A DNA stretch of 64,000 nucleotides from Hydrogenophaga sp. BPS33 (GCF_009859475.1 NZ_CP044549.1:3472001-3536000), one strand, 5' to 3'; positions 39,132 to 47,794 are shown, counted from the first letter of the stretch. The notes: generated from the letters alone by a model not told the origin. Numbers and translations: made by a program.

Positions 39132-40202
39132 TCAGGCTCTGAAGCGCTGCTTGGCCTTGCGCGCGAAATCGTTGGTGAAGGTGCGCGACAGGTCGACCTT
39201 CTGCACCGCCTCACCGTCCTCGAACTGCGCCAGCATGCGCGCGGCGGTGGCGGGTCCGGTTTCAGGCATCAGGCCATCGACCGTCCAGGCTTCGCGCAGG
39301 CGCATGAAAGCCGACAGGTACAGCGAACGGTCGCCCTGGAAATAGCGCTCGGGCACAGTCTTGACGATGTCGGAAGGCCCTGCCGTCTGCAGCCACTTGA
39401 GCGCATGCACCAGGGCATCGGCGAGGGCCTGGCTGGCCTTGGGATGCTGTGCGAGGAACTCGGGCGGCGCACACAGGCAGGCCGATGGCATGGGGCCGCC
39501 GAACACCTCCGAGGTGCCGCGCGTGCTGCGCGTGTCCGCCACCACCCGCAAGGTGCCCAGTTGCTCCAGTTGCGTCATGGTCGGATCGTTGTAGCTGATG
39601 GCGTCCAGCTCACCGCGCCGAAATGCCTGCACCGCTGCGGCGGCGTTGGGCAAGGGCACGAACTGCACGTCCACCGAGCGCAAGCCCACTTTGCCCAGCA
39701 CCACGCTCACCACCTGCTGCGATGCGGCCCCGGAGGCCATGATGCCGACCCGCGCGCCGCGCAGGTCGTTGGGCGTGCGGTAGTGCCCCATGGTGTCCTT
39801 CGACACGCCCACCACCACCTGGGGCGCACGCCCTTGCAGCACGAAGGACTGCAACGGCAGGCCGCGCGCCTGCATGGCGATGGTGTTCGCATAGGTGCCC
39901 GAAAGAATGTGCGCGGCCCCGGTGCGCATGGCTTGCAGCGACTGCGTTTCGTCGGCGAACTCGCGCACCTCCACGTCCAGCCCCTCCTGCACGAAATAGC
40001 CCAGGCGCTCGGCAATGGTCAGCGGCAGGTAGGAGAACGAGGTGCGCTGATCGACCGCGATGGCCAGCCGGGTCGCACCGGGGCGCGGTGATGGTGGCGT
40101 GACCGGTGCGCTGGCCGACGGCGTCTGGGCGCGCAGCGGCGGCAGTGCTGCGGCGATCACGCCCAGCGCACAGGCTCGGCTCCAGTTGCGACGACTCCAC
40201 AT
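39132..40202 (-). CDS. ABC transporter substrate-binding protein (NMT1/SsuA-like)
   Basis: A signal peptide with a twin-Arg-like start (SRRNWSRACALGVIAAALPPLRA) precedes a periplasmic-binding fold. Features are PLTIAERLGYFVQEGLDVEV, GAAHILSGTYANTIAMQARG, and DLRGARVGIMASGAASQQVV. This family binds nitrate, sulfonates, thiamine precursors or taurine. No permease or ATPase gene is adjacent, so the ligand and partner transporter are unknown. It sits alone, convergent with mltD. Confidence 0.87.
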   Translation of the reverse strand: MWSRRNWSRACALGVIAAALPPLRAQTPSASAPVTPPSPRPGATRLAIAVDQRTSFSYLPLTIAERLGYFVQEGLDVEVREFADETQSLQAMRTGAAHILSGTYANTIAMQARGLPLQSFVLQGRAPQVVVGVSKDTMGHYRTPNDLRGARVGIMASGAASQQVVSVVLGKVGLRSVDVQFVPLPNAAAAVQAFRRGELDAISYNDPTMTQLEQLGTLRVVADTRSTRGTSEVFGGPMPSACLCAPPEFLAQHPKASQALADALVHALKWLQTAGPSDIVKTVPERYFQGDRSLYLSAFMRLREAWTVDGLMPETGPATAARMLAQFEDGEAVQKVDLSRTFTNDFARKAKQRFRA

Positions 40203-40360
40203 GGCCCCTTGTCCTCTCCGGCGGTGTTCTTTTCAGTGAGGACTCCAGCGTAAGGCTGGTGAAAGAATCGCGCATCAGGACCAATCCCGAGCGGGTTTTC
40301 ACCGACGGACGGCCCGTCGATGTAACGACCTGCAACACCGCTGTGGGGTGGTTCCGACAC

Positions 40361-40765
40361 TCAGACAAACAGGATGGCGATGTTCACCAGCAGCGCCAAG
40401 GCCCACACCGCGCTGCGCGCGGTGGCGAGGTCGGCGACGTACATCATCACGTACAGCAGGCGCAGCACGACGAACAGGAACGCCAGCACGTCCACGCGCA
40501 TCTGCACCGCGCCGAGCTGGTGCGCGATGACCACCGCGCCGATGAAGAACGGCAGCGCCTCGAAGGTGTTGTCCTGAGCGGCGTTGGCGCGTGCGCGCCA
40601 ATCGGTCTGGCGCGCGAGCCAGGCACGCGGGTTGTGGTTGTCAAAGCCCCCTTGGCGCCGGGGCTTGCCCAGTTGTCCCGCCTTGGCGAGCCAGGCGCAG
40701 CCCATGGGCACCAGGGCCATCACGAGCACACACCAGTAGGCGATGGTCAATCCAGCGAGTTTCAT
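40361..40765 (-). CDS. MAPEG-family membrane protein (134 aa)
   Basis: Four hydrophobic helices and the family motif ANAAQDNTFEALPFFIGAVVIAHQLG (about residues 60-85) identify a MAPEG protein, a group that includes microsomal glutathione S-transferases. Here the LLYVMMYVADLATARSAVW segment is the third/fourth helix signature. The bacterial members are mostly uncharacterised. It lies 42 bases upstream of recR on the opposite orientation gap and may be monocistronic. Confidence 0.88.
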   Translation of the reverse strand: MKLAGLTIAYWCVLVMALVPMGCAWLAKAGQLGKPRRQGGFDNHNPRAWLARQTDWRARANAAQDNTFEALPFFIGAVVIAHQLGAVQMRVDVLAFLFVVLRLLYVMMYVADLATARSAVWALALLVNIAILFV

Positions 40766-40807
40766 GCGTTGCCTTCTTGAAAGAGAAACCGCGCGCAGCG
40801 GCTGGGC

Positions 40808-41419
40808 TCAGCGCCGATCCACCAGGGCGTGGGCGATGGTGCCGAGGTCCACATATTCCAGCTCGCTGCCCACCGGCACGCCACGCGCCAGGCGCGTCAC
40901 CTGCACGTCGTTGCGGCCCTTGAGTGCCTGCGCAATCACGTGCGCGGTGGTTTCGCCCTCGGCAGTGAAGTTGGTGGCCAGGATCAGTTCGCGCACCGGC
41001 GTTTCGCCCGGCGCGGGCGGCGCGTTGATGCGATCGAACAGCTTTTGCAAGCCAATGTCGCGCGGGCCCACGTCATCCAGCGGGCTGAGCTTGCCCATGA
41101 GCACGAAGAACAAGCCCTTGTATGCGCCCGTGCGCTCCATCGCGGCCTGGTCGGCCGGCGTTTCCACCACGCACAGTTGCGAATGGTCGCGCCGTGGGTC
41201 GCGGCAAGTGGGGCAGACCTCGTCTTCGGTGAAGGTGTGGCACAGGCTGCAATGCCGCACCGATGCGGTGGCGTGGTCGAGTGCGCGCGCCAGTTGCGTG
41301 GCGCCCGCGCGGTCGTGCTGCAGCAAATGGAACGCCATGCGCTGCGCCGACTTCACACCCACGCCGGGCAGGCGCCTGAGCGCCTGGACAAGCAGCTCCA
41401 GCGAATGGGTTTCGGCCAT
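40808..41419 (-). CDS. recR: Recombination mediator RecR
   Basis: It works with RecF/RecO to load RecA on gapped DNA. The HhH element [15 protein letters not shown] comes first. The zinc finger [16 protein letters not shown] and the Toprim domain ([25 protein letters not shown]) follow. At 203 residues it is standard. It is third in the dnaX-ybaB-recR run, a highly conserved order. Confidence 0.97.
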   Translation of the reverse strand: MAETHSLELLVQALRRLPGVGVKSAQRMAFHLLQHDRAGATQLARALDHATASVRHCSLCHTFTEDEVCPTCRDPRRDHSQLCVVETPADQAAMERTGAYKGLFFVLMGKLSPLDDVGPRDIGLQKLFDRINAPPAPGETPVRELILATNFTAEGETTAHVIAQALKGRNDVQVTRLARGVPVGSELEYVDLGTIAHALVDRR

Positions 41420-41453
41420 CGACAGGTGGGCTCGTTCGGACCTGGCGGCCCGC

Positions 41454-41795
41454 TCAGAACGGGAACTTCATGCCACCGGGCAAGCCGGGCATCCCCGGCA
41501 TGCCGGCGGTGATCTTGCCCATCTTCTCGGTGGACGTTTCCTCGGCCTTGCGCACCGCTGCGTTGAACGCGGCCGCCACCAGGTCTTCGAGCATGTCCTT
41601 GTCTTCGCCCAGCAGGCTGGGGTCGATGGTGACGCGCTTGACGTCGTGCTTGCAGGTCATGAGCACCTTCACCAGGCCGGCGCCGGACTCGCCGGTGACC
41701 TCGATGTGGGCCAGTTCGTCCTGGGCCTTCTTCAGGTTGTCCTGCATGGCCTGGGCCTGCTTCATGAGGCCGGCAAGTTGTCCTTTGTTGAACAT
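41454..41795 (-). CDS. ybaB: YbaB/EbfC nucleoid-associated protein
   Basis: This small DNA-binding protein is usually co-transcribed between dnaX and recR. Signatures are [19 protein letters not shown] near the start, [21 protein letters not shown], and [22 protein letters not shown]. The tail [16 protein letters not shown] is the typical Gly/Met/Pro-rich end. It is 113 residues long. Confidence 0.96.
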   Translation of the reverse strand: MFNKGQLAGLMKQAQAMQDNLKKAQDELAHIEVTGESGAGLVKVLMTCKHDVKRVTIDPSLLGEDKDMLEDLVAAAFNAAVRKAEETSTEKMGKITAGMPGMPGLPGGMKFPF

Positions 41796-41828
41796 GGTCT
41801 TCCTTGGGTTTCGAAAAATGGAGATGGA

Positions 41829-43799
41829 TCAGGCGGTGATGGCCTTGAGCGTACCGGGCACGATTCTGCCGCCAAAGTCGCGCATCATCGTCTGCACGAA
41901 CGGGTCGGCCAGGATCTGCGCCTCGGCCTCGCGCTGCCGGCGTGCGGCGGCGGCGGCCACGCGCATGGCCGGTGAGTCGGTGACAGGGCCGATCTCGACC
42001 GTCAAACGCACATGGTGCCCGATCGTCTGCAAGGCCGCGGCAAAGCGCTCGCGGGTATTGCCCTGGTTGAGCGACATGCGCTCGACGCGCAGCATCCATT
42101 GATCGGTATCGCGCGCCACCAGTTGCGACTGCAGGCCAAGCTCGCGCACCAGCGCGGTGACGGCCTCGGCGCGCACGAGTTGCATGACGGTCTCGAACCA
42201 GAAATCGCCTTCGACACTCCCCCCCGGCGCGGCCGGCAACACCGTTTGCGTGCCAGGCTCGGCGCGCGCCTGGGGTTGGTCCAGCGGGCTAGGCTCTCCG
42301 GCATCGACCACGGGAATCGCCATCACGCGGCGCACCGTGCTGGAGGCCGGCGCGGCTTCTTCTTCCCATGGCGGGCCGTCGTCGTCGGGCCAGGGTGCGT
42401 CGTCTTCCGGTGGCTCTGAAGATGCTTTGGGGTGAACCACCGCAGCGGGAGCCACGGGTGCTGAGACTGGGCGCGCGGCAACCGCATGGGGCGCGCGCAC
42501 GGGCAAGGTCACCAGGGCGGGATCGGTGGCGGGGGTGGGTGTCGGCGCGGCCGCCGGCGTCGACACAGGCGCAGCTGCCGGTAGCACAGCGGCGCGAACC
42601 GCCGCAGGCATGGTCGCCGGAACCACGGCCGAGGCCGGTTCAGCCGTTTTCAGTGTTTTTTTTTCCGCTGTTGCGCTGGTGGCGACGCCGGCGGGTTTGA
42701 AGGCCATGAGCCGCAACAGCACCATGGTGAGCGCGGCGTACTCGTCGGGTGCCAGACCCAGCTCGGCGCGGCCATGCAGGCACAGGCTGTAGAGCAATTG
42801 CGTTTCGTCGGCAGGCAGGCTTTGTGCGAGTTGCGCGATCTGCGCCTCGTCCGGATCCTCCAACCCATCGGTGGCCTGCGCGCGCTCGGGCACGGCCTGC
42901 AACACCGCCATGCGCTGCAGCACGCCGGTCATTTCCTCCAGCGTGGAGGCCGCGTTCAGGCCGTTGAGGCGCAAGGCGTCGACGGTGTCCACCACGGCAG
43001 CGCCATCGGCACGGGCCAGGGCATCGATCAGGCGCAGCACATACGAGCGGTCCACCGCGCCCAACATCTGGCGCACCCCGGCTTCCTGCAACTGGCCGCC
43101 GCCAAACGCGATGGCCTGGTCGGTCAGCGAGAGCGCGTCGCGCATCGAACCGCGCGCGGCGCGCGACAACAGGCGCAGTGCCTGCACATCGGCCGGCACG
43201 TTTTCGGCCTGCAGCACCTGCTGCAGGTGTTCCAGCACCGTCTCGGGCGCCATCGGGCGCAGGTTGAACTGCAGACAGCGCGAGAGCACGGTCACCGGCA
43301 CCTTCTGCGGATCGGTCGTGGCCAGCACGAACTTGAGGTATTCGGGCGGCTCTTCCAGCGTCTTCAACATGGCGTTGAACGCCGTGTTGGTCAGCATGTG
43401 CACCTCGTCGATCATGAAGACCTTGACGCGGCCTTGCACGGGCTTGTAGACCGCCTGTTCGAGCAGCGCCTGCACCTCGTCCACGCCGCGGTTGGAGGCG
43501 GCGTCGAGTTCGGTGTAGTCGACGAAGCGGCCGCTGTCGATGTCGGTGCAGGCCTGGCACACGCCACACGGTTCGGCGGTGATGCCGCCCTGCCCGTCCG
43601 CGCCGAGGCAGTTGAGCGACTTGGCCAGGATGCGCGAGACGGTGGTCTTGCCCACGCCGCGCGTGCCGGTGAACAGGTAGGCGTGGTGCAGTCGCTGGGT
43701 GGTCAATGCGTTCGAGAGTGCCTGCACCACGTGACCCTGCCCCACCATTTCGGTGAAGGTGCGCGGGCGGTATTTGCGGGCCAGAACGACATAGGACAT
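41829..43799 (-). CDS. dnaX: DNA polymerase III subunits tau/gamma
   Basis: It is the clamp-loader ATPase and tau organiser of the replisome. The start MSYVVLARKYRPRTFTEMVG at 43799 is canonical. Walker A is GTRGVGKTT (45-53), zinc ligands are Cys64, Cys78, Cys81 and Cys84, and Walker B is VFMIDEVHML. A Pro/Ala-rich linker runs from about residue 370. The polymerase-binding C-terminal domain ends at residue 656. A run of nine A residues at codons 379-382 allows a -1 shift to an early stop, giving a 386-residue gamma form (see the regulatory entry). Confidence 0.97.
   Translation of the reverse strand: MSYVVLARKYRPRTFTEMVGQGHVVQALSNALTTQRLHHAYLFTGTRGVGKTTVSRILAKSLNCLGADGQGGITAEPCGVCQACTDIDSGRFVDYTELDAASNRGVDEVQALLEQAVYKPVQGRVKVFMIDEVHMLTNTAFNAMLKTLEEPPEYLKFVLATTDPQKVPVTVLSRCLQFNLRPMAPETVLEHLQQVLQAENVPADVQALRLLSRAARGSMRDALSLTDQAIAFGGGQLQEAGVRQMLGAVDRSYVLRLIDALARADGAAVVDTVDALRLNGLNAASTLEEMTGVLQRMAVLQAVPERAQATDGLEDPDEAQIAQLAQSLPADETQLLYSLCLHGRAELGLAPDEYAALTMVLLRLMAFKPAGVATSATAEKKTLKTAEPASAVVPATMPAAVRAAVLPAAAPVSTPAAAPTPTPATDPALVTLPVRAPHAVAARPVSAPVAPAAVVHPKASSEPPEDDAPWPDDDGPPWEEEAAPASSTVRRVMAIPVVDAGEPSPLDQPQARAEPGTQTVLPAAPGGSVEGDFWFETVMQLVRAEAVTALVRELGLQSQLVARDTDQWMLRVERMSLNQGNTRERFAAALQTIGHHVRLTVEIGPVTDSPAMRVAAAAARRQREAEAQILADPFVQTMMRDFGGRIVPGTLKAITA
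42640..42664 (-). promoter_or_regulatory. Candidate programmed slippage site in dnaX (tau/gamma switch)
   Basis: On the coding strand GAA AAA AAA ACA contains nine consecutive A residues, including an in-frame A AAA AAA heptamer. A -1 shift reads AAA AAA AAC ACT GAA AAC GGC then TGA at 42640, giving a 386-residue protein ending NTENG. About 14 bases downstream GAACC...GGTTC with an inner GGCC/GGCC pair can form a stem-loop. E. coli makes gamma by ribosomal -1 shifting and Thermus by polymerase slippage on a nine-A run, so either mechanism fits. Confidence 0.75.
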
Positions 43800-43873
43800 G
43801 CGGACGATTCTAAGCTGCGGGTTATCGCGCTCTCGGCCCACGGCGGCCTTTCTCATCGCCTACAATCGACCCC

Positions 43874-43967
43874 GACGGGCCTTCCCGCATGGTGAAGCGG
43901 CCAACCGGGTCAGGTGGGGAACCAAGCAGCCCTAACTGTGAATCCAGTGCCGGGGTCAAGGCTCGTC
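43874..43967 (+). ncRNA. ffs: 4.5S RNA (signal recognition particle RNA)
   Basis: The sequence has the conserved SRP RNA apex: GGTCAGGTGGGGAACC followed by AAGCAGCCCTAACTGTG, equivalent to the GGTCAGG...GGAA...AAGCAGCC core of E. coli 4.5S RNA. The flanks GGGCCTTCCCGC and GCCGGGGTCAAGGCTCG pair into the closing stem. The gene lies beside dnaX, divergent from it, as is usual in Burkholderiales. Exact ends are estimated from the stem. Confidence 0.9.
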
Positions 43968-44038
43968 ACCTTCTTCAAATTGTGCAAGCGTCGTGGCCTA
44001 TTGGCCATTTCGTGAGGGCTGAGCGCATACATGGAACG

Positions 44039-44623
44039 TTACGCGTTCTCCACTGGCGTCAGCCTCGACAAGACTCCCGCACGGCAGACCTCCAGAATTT
44101 CATCGGCGAGCGGCGACCCGTCAGGGCAGGCGCGCGAAAGCACCATGGCGCCCACCATCTGCGCGATCACTTCAATGCGTCTGGCGCGCAAGGCGTCTAC
44201 TGCTTGGCCGCCCTCCAGCTCAGCGTATGGCTCTGCAAGTGTCGCCAGCATGCTTTCAAGGCCGGTCTCGAAAACCATCTTGATAGGCTCAGGCTGACGC
44301 GCTGCGTCTGTGCACAGCGCGGCCATGGTGCAACCCTCATCGCGCGCGTCGCGGTGCTTCCGCGACAGGTAGTGCTTGACGACCACCGATGCGTCGACAC
44401 CTTCGGCCTTGGCAGCCGATTGCGCAAAACCACAGGCCGCCGCTTCTGCCAGCAGCTCGGCCTTGGAAGAGAAGTGCTTGTAGAACCCGCCGTGGGTGAA
44501 GCCCGCGACCGCCATCAGTTCCGCGATACCCACTCCGTCGTACCCACACTCGCGAAACAGCGCAGAAGCCGTTTCGACGATGTGCGCACGGTTGGCCTGC
44601 GCCTGCACTTTGGTGACTCTCAT
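44039..44623 (-). CDS. TetR-family regulator (194 aa)
   Basis: The start is ATG 44623 (MRVTKVQAQANRAHIVETASALF), preceded by AGAGGGG at a good distance. The HTH spans residues about 10-55 (FRECGYDGVGIAELMAVAGFTHGGFYKHFSSKAELLAEA). The ligand domain keeps DEGCTMAALCTDAARQ, typical of a subfamily that controls nearby dehydrogenases. It is divergent from the AcuI-like gene, separated by 298 bases with an inverted repeat, so it likely represses the two oxidoreductases. Confidence 0.9.
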   Translation of the reverse strand: MRVTKVQAQANRAHIVETASALFRECGYDGVGIAELMAVAGFTHGGFYKHFSSKAELLAEAAACGFAQSAAKAEGVDASVVVKHYLSRKHRDARDEGCTMAALCTDAARQPEPIKMVFETGLESMLATLAEPYAELEGGQAVDALRARRIEVIAQMVGAMVLSRACPDGSPLADEILEVCRAGVLSRLTPVENA

Positions 44624-44673
44624 GTCTGTGAACCCCTCTGGATATGCCAACGGTGGACGCGAAAATATTCATT

Positions 44674-44726
44674 GATGTCGATCATCATAAAACATCTTGA
44701 CAACAAAGATTATGATTGACATCATT
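44674..44726. promoter_or_regulatory. Inverted repeat between the TetR and AcuI-like genes
   Basis: GATGTCGATCAT (44674-44685) and ATGATTGACATC (about 44712-44723) form mirrored arms differing by one base, in an AT-rich stretch with TTGACA words at 44697 and 44716. It is a good candidate for the TetR operator and overlapping promoters. Confidence 0.45.
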
Positions 44727-44921
44727 AATAATGGCACATCCGGAAAGAACCTGAACACGCGTGTTTCCCACGTGACCGCACCCCCAGTTACACGCGGTTC
44801 AGTTTCTTGAGGAGTGACTCATGACCGACCACGCACTTCGCCAGCCCCGCACGCAGGATTCACAGCGCCATCGGACGATGGCAGCACCGGGTCGCAACCT
44901 CGACAACACAAGAGACGGCAT

Positions 44922-45908
44922 ATGACATTCAAGGCTCTGCTCGCCACAAAGAACGGCGACACCATTTCATCCCAGTTGGTCGACTTCAAAGAAGAGCAAC
45001 TGATGCCGGGCGACGTCACCGTCGCGGTTGAGTATTCGACGGTGAACTACAAGGACGCGCTGGCGCTCAGTGGCCGCTCGCCCGTCATTCGCCAGTTTCC
45101 ATTGATCCCCGGCATCGACTTCGCGGGCATTGTCGAGACCTCGACCTACCCAGGCATCGAGGCCGGCGACCGCGTGCTGGCCAACGGGTGGGGGCTCAGC
45201 CAGACGCACCACGGCGGCTTCGCGCAGAAGGCTCGGGTGAGCGGCGAATGGCTGGTCAAGATTCCTGCGGTCCTGTCGACCCGGGACGCCATGGCCATCG
45301 GTACCGCCGGATACACCGCCATGCTGTCCGTGTTGGCGCTTGAGCATGGTGGTCTGACGCCCTCGCATGGCGACATCCTGGTGACGGGCGCCAATGGGGG
45401 TGCCGGGTCGGTGGCGATTGCCCTGCTGTCCCAACTCGGCTATCGCGTGATCGCATCGACCGGCCGACTCGAGGAAGCCGACTATCTGCGCGCGCTGGGT
45501 GCAGCGGAAATCATCGACCGCCACACGCTGTCCGAGCCGGGCGCACCAATGGGCAAGGAGCGCTGGGCCGGGGCCATCGATTCCGTGGGCAGCCACACGC
45601 TGGCGAACGTGCTGGCGCAGACCCGCTACCGCGGCGTGGTCGCTGCCTTTGGCCTCGCACAGGGGGTGGATCTGCTGGCATCGGTCCTGCCCTTCATCTT
45701 GCGCAACGTCACGCTCGCGGGCATCGACTCGGTCCAAGCACCGCAGCCAGCGCGTCTGCAGGCCTGGTCGCGTCTGGCCAGCGACCTGGATCTGGGCAAG
45801 CTTGCGCGGACCACCCAGATGATCGGCCTGGCAGCGGTTGCAGAAATCGCGGCGAAGGTGCTCGAAGGGAAGGTTCAAGGGCGCACCATCGTCGATGTGA
45901 ACGCGTGA
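44922..45908 (+). CDS. acuI: AcuI-like acryloyl-CoA reductase / MDR oxidoreductase (328 aa)
   Basis: AcuI enzymes reduce acryloyl-CoA to propionyl-CoA with NADPH and protect against acrylate. The start MTFKALLATKNGDTISSQLV at 44922 fits the family. Signatures include VEYSTVNYKDALALSGRSP, PGIDFAGIVE, NGWGLSQTHHGGFAQ, and the nucleotide loop TGANGGAGSVAIALLSQLGYRV with STGR. No zinc-site Cys cluster is present. The 328 residues match AcuI closely. It probably forms a TetR-controlled unit with the next gene. Confidence 0.88.
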   Translation: MTFKALLATKNGDTISSQLVDFKEEQLMPGDVTVAVEYSTVNYKDALALSGRSPVIRQFPLIPGIDFAGIVETSTYPGIEAGDRVLANGWGLSQTHHGGFAQKARVSGEWLVKIPAVLSTRDAMAIGTAGYTAMLSVLALEHGGLTPSHGDILVTGANGGAGSVAIALLSQLGYRVIASTGRLEEADYLRALGAAEIIDRHTLSEPGAPMGKERWAGAIDSVGSHTLANVLAQTRYRGVVAAFGLAQGVDLLASVLPFILRNVTLAGIDSVQAPQPARLQAWSRLASDLDLGKLARTTQMIGLAAVAEIAAKVLEGKVQGRTIVDVNA

Positions 45909-45969
45909 CCCTGGAACACCGCATTCCCACTCCCGACCCGCATCAAGAATTGATGCAGAAAGTTTCCCC

Positions 45970-46971
45970 ATGAAAGCCTTCATCATCGATCGGTATGGCA
46001 AGAACGAAACGGGCCGTGTCGCCGACATGCCGGAACCCGAGGTGGGGGACGATGACGTTCTGATCCAGATCCACGCGGCGAGCGTCAATGCGCTGGACAT
46101 GAAGATCATGAGCGGCGAATTCAAAATGATTCTTCCTTACCGCCTGCCTCTGATCATGGGCAACGATGTGGCCGGTATGGTCGTTCGCGTGGGTGCTCGT
46201 GTTCGCAACTTCAAGCCGGGCGACGAGGTCTATGCACGCCCCGACGACGACCGCATCGGCACCTTTGCCGAGTTCATCGCCGTCAAGGCATCGTCGCTGG
46301 CGCTCAAGCCCAAGAATCTCAGCATGGTCGAGACCGCGTCCCTTCCACTGGTGGCGCTCACGGCCTGGCAGGTGCTGGTCGAATCCGCTCAACTGAAAAA
46401 GGGGCAGAAGGTGTTGATCCATGCGGGCTCCGGTGGCGTCGGCACCATCGCGATCCAACTGGCCAAGCACCTCGGGGCTTTTGTGGCAACGACCACCGGC
46501 ACAAGCAACGTCGAGTGGGTGAAGGCTTTGGGCGCGGACGTGGTCATCGACTACAAGAAGCAGGATTTCGCCACGGTGCTACGAGACTACGACGTGGTGC
46601 TGAACAGTCTCGGCACCGACGAGCTGAACAAATCGCTGCAGATTCTCAAGCCGGGGGGGCATCTCATCTCCATCTCAGGGCCACCCACGCCGGCATTCGC
46701 CAAAGCGCGGGGATTGGCCTGGCCGCTGCAACAGGTGCTGCGCCTGCTGAGTTTCGGGATCCGGGGCAAGGTGAAGAAGAAAGCCGGCGCATACACGTTC
46801 GTCTTCATGCGGGCTGATGGAGCCCAGTTGCGCGAAATCACGGCCCTGGTTGAATCGGGTGCCATCCGCCCCGTGGTCGACAAGGTGTTCGCGTTTCAGG
46901 ACATCCGCGAAGCGTTGACCTACGTCGACGCGGGACGCGCCAAAGGCAAGGTGGGGATACGAATGATGTAG
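45970..46971 (+). CDS. Zinc-free quinone-oxidoreductase-like MDR enzyme (333 aa)
   Basis: The N-terminal GroES-like domain has VLIQIHAASVNALDMKIMSGEF, GNDVAGMVVRVG and KPGDEVYA. The NADPH-binding loop is HAGSGGVGTIAIQLAKHLGA with TTTGTSN. It lacks structural zinc Cys residues, as expected for the quinone reductase branch that reduces enones or quinones. The gene is 61 bases after the AcuI-like gene, so co-transcription is likely. The natural substrate is unknown. Confidence 0.88.
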   Translation: MKAFIIDRYGKNETGRVADMPEPEVGDDDVLIQIHAASVNALDMKIMSGEFKMILPYRLPLIMGNDVAGMVVRVGARVRNFKPGDEVYARPDDDRIGTFAEFIAVKASSLALKPKNLSMVETASLPLVALTAWQVLVESAQLKKGQKVLIHAGSGGVGTIAIQLAKHLGAFVATTTGTSNVEWVKALGADVVIDYKKQDFATVLRDYDVVLNSLGTDELNKSLQILKPGGHLISISGPPTPAFAKARGLAWPLQQVLRLLSFGIRGKVKKKAGAYTFVFMRADGAQLREITALVESGAIRPVVDKVFAFQDIREALTYVDAGRAKGKVGIRMM

Positions 46972-47016
46972 GTGTCGCCGGTCTTGCCGAAGCCGCGCCT
47001 CGGCTCTGGGAATTTC

Positions 47017-47063
47017 AGCAGCCTGCTCACCGTGGAGCCAGTGCGGGGGCCAAGGCTCGTCGC
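47017..47063 (+). repeat. Degenerate copy of the 3' part of the 4.5S RNA gene
   Basis: AGCAGCC at 47017 begins a stretch that lines up with 43925-43970 of the 4.5S RNA gene, with one 2-base indel and roughly ten substitutions. The longest shared block is CAAGGCTCGTC. It lies 46 bases after the second oxidoreductase stop, in the same orientation as the intact gene. It could be a displaced gene end left by insertion of the intervening segment, or a decayed duplicate. Confidence 0.6.
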
Positions 47064-47068
47064 ATTGT

Positions 47069-47645
47069 TCATCGAACTTCGCGCGACACCTTCAGCATGT
47101 CGTCAAAAAACACCACGGCCCTGGCGCCGATGTGTTGGTGCAGTGCCGCGCGGTCCACACCCGCTGGGTCGACGCAACCCGCGGGCATCATGTCGCGGCC
47201 AAAAGTGTCGCATTCAGTGTCGCATTCGTTGACGAAGATTTCGTGATCCACCGGGCCTGGCAACACCTCCAGTAGCGTGCGCGGCGCGTGCCGAGCGGCA
47301 AATGCTGCGTGTTCTTCGGCCGGGGTCTGGGTGTCCTGCGCGCCCACGATGATGTAGGCCGGTATCTTGAGTTGCGCCAGCCCCTCTTCGTCCATGCCAA
47401 ATCCAGGAAAGACCCCCGGTGCCATCGAGAACGCGGCCTTGACCCGGGGATCGCGCACACGCAGCGCAGGCGTGGCATCAAGCGGCATTTGCGCTCGCAG
47501 GGATGCGGCCAGCAAGGGGTTGCTCTTCCAGGCACGCAGGAACGCCAGGTACTTCTCGGCATTCACCATGGCACCCCCGATCCACAGCGAGGCAAAACCG
47601 CCCTGGGAATGGCCCGCCACACCAATGCGCTGCGGATCGATCTAG
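47069..47645 (-). pseudogene. 5'-truncated alpha/beta hydrolase
   Basis: The readable frame begins IDPQRIGVAGHSQGGFASLWIGG, that is, at the nucleophile elbow GHSQGG in the middle of the fold. An in-frame TAG lies immediately upstream and no N-terminal half (strands before the elbow, oxyanion loop) is present. The rest keeps AYIIVGAQDTQTPAEEH with the acid residue and VLPGPVDHEIFVN with the catalytic His region. The missing half seems deleted at about 47645, exactly where a foreign fragment starts. An internal GTG could in principle start translation, but the product would not fold as an enzyme. Confidence 0.75.
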
Positions 47646-47743
47646 CCTACATGGGGCTCACTGCGGCCACGTTGTTTCCAGGTTTAGACGGCGCTGCAAG
47701 AGCGCTTCGGCACAAGATGAGCTTCAAGCGCCACGGTACTTAA
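47645..47743 (+). pseudogene. C-terminal fragment of an FRG-domain protein
   Basis: The plus strand encodes LAYMGLTAATLFPGLDGAAR, then ALRHKMSFKRHGT and a stop. The pattern T-x-TLFPGLDG-x-ARxL is the usual end of FRG-domain proteins (named for a Phe-Arg-Gly motif, often in phage-defence or mobile contexts). The upstream part of the gene is absent and is replaced by the antisense of the truncated hydrolase. It is therefore a scrap left by a rearrangement. Confidence 0.6.
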
Positions 47744-47794
47744 TAACTCTTCCATCCTCAGCGCAGCCTCTTCAAGCTCCAACAACCCCACAAC

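Noticed and set aside
44624..44921. Longer N-terminus for the AcuI-like protein starting at 44814
   Set aside because: The extra 36 residues are Pro/Ser/Arg-rich and unlike the family, whose start matches ATG 44922.
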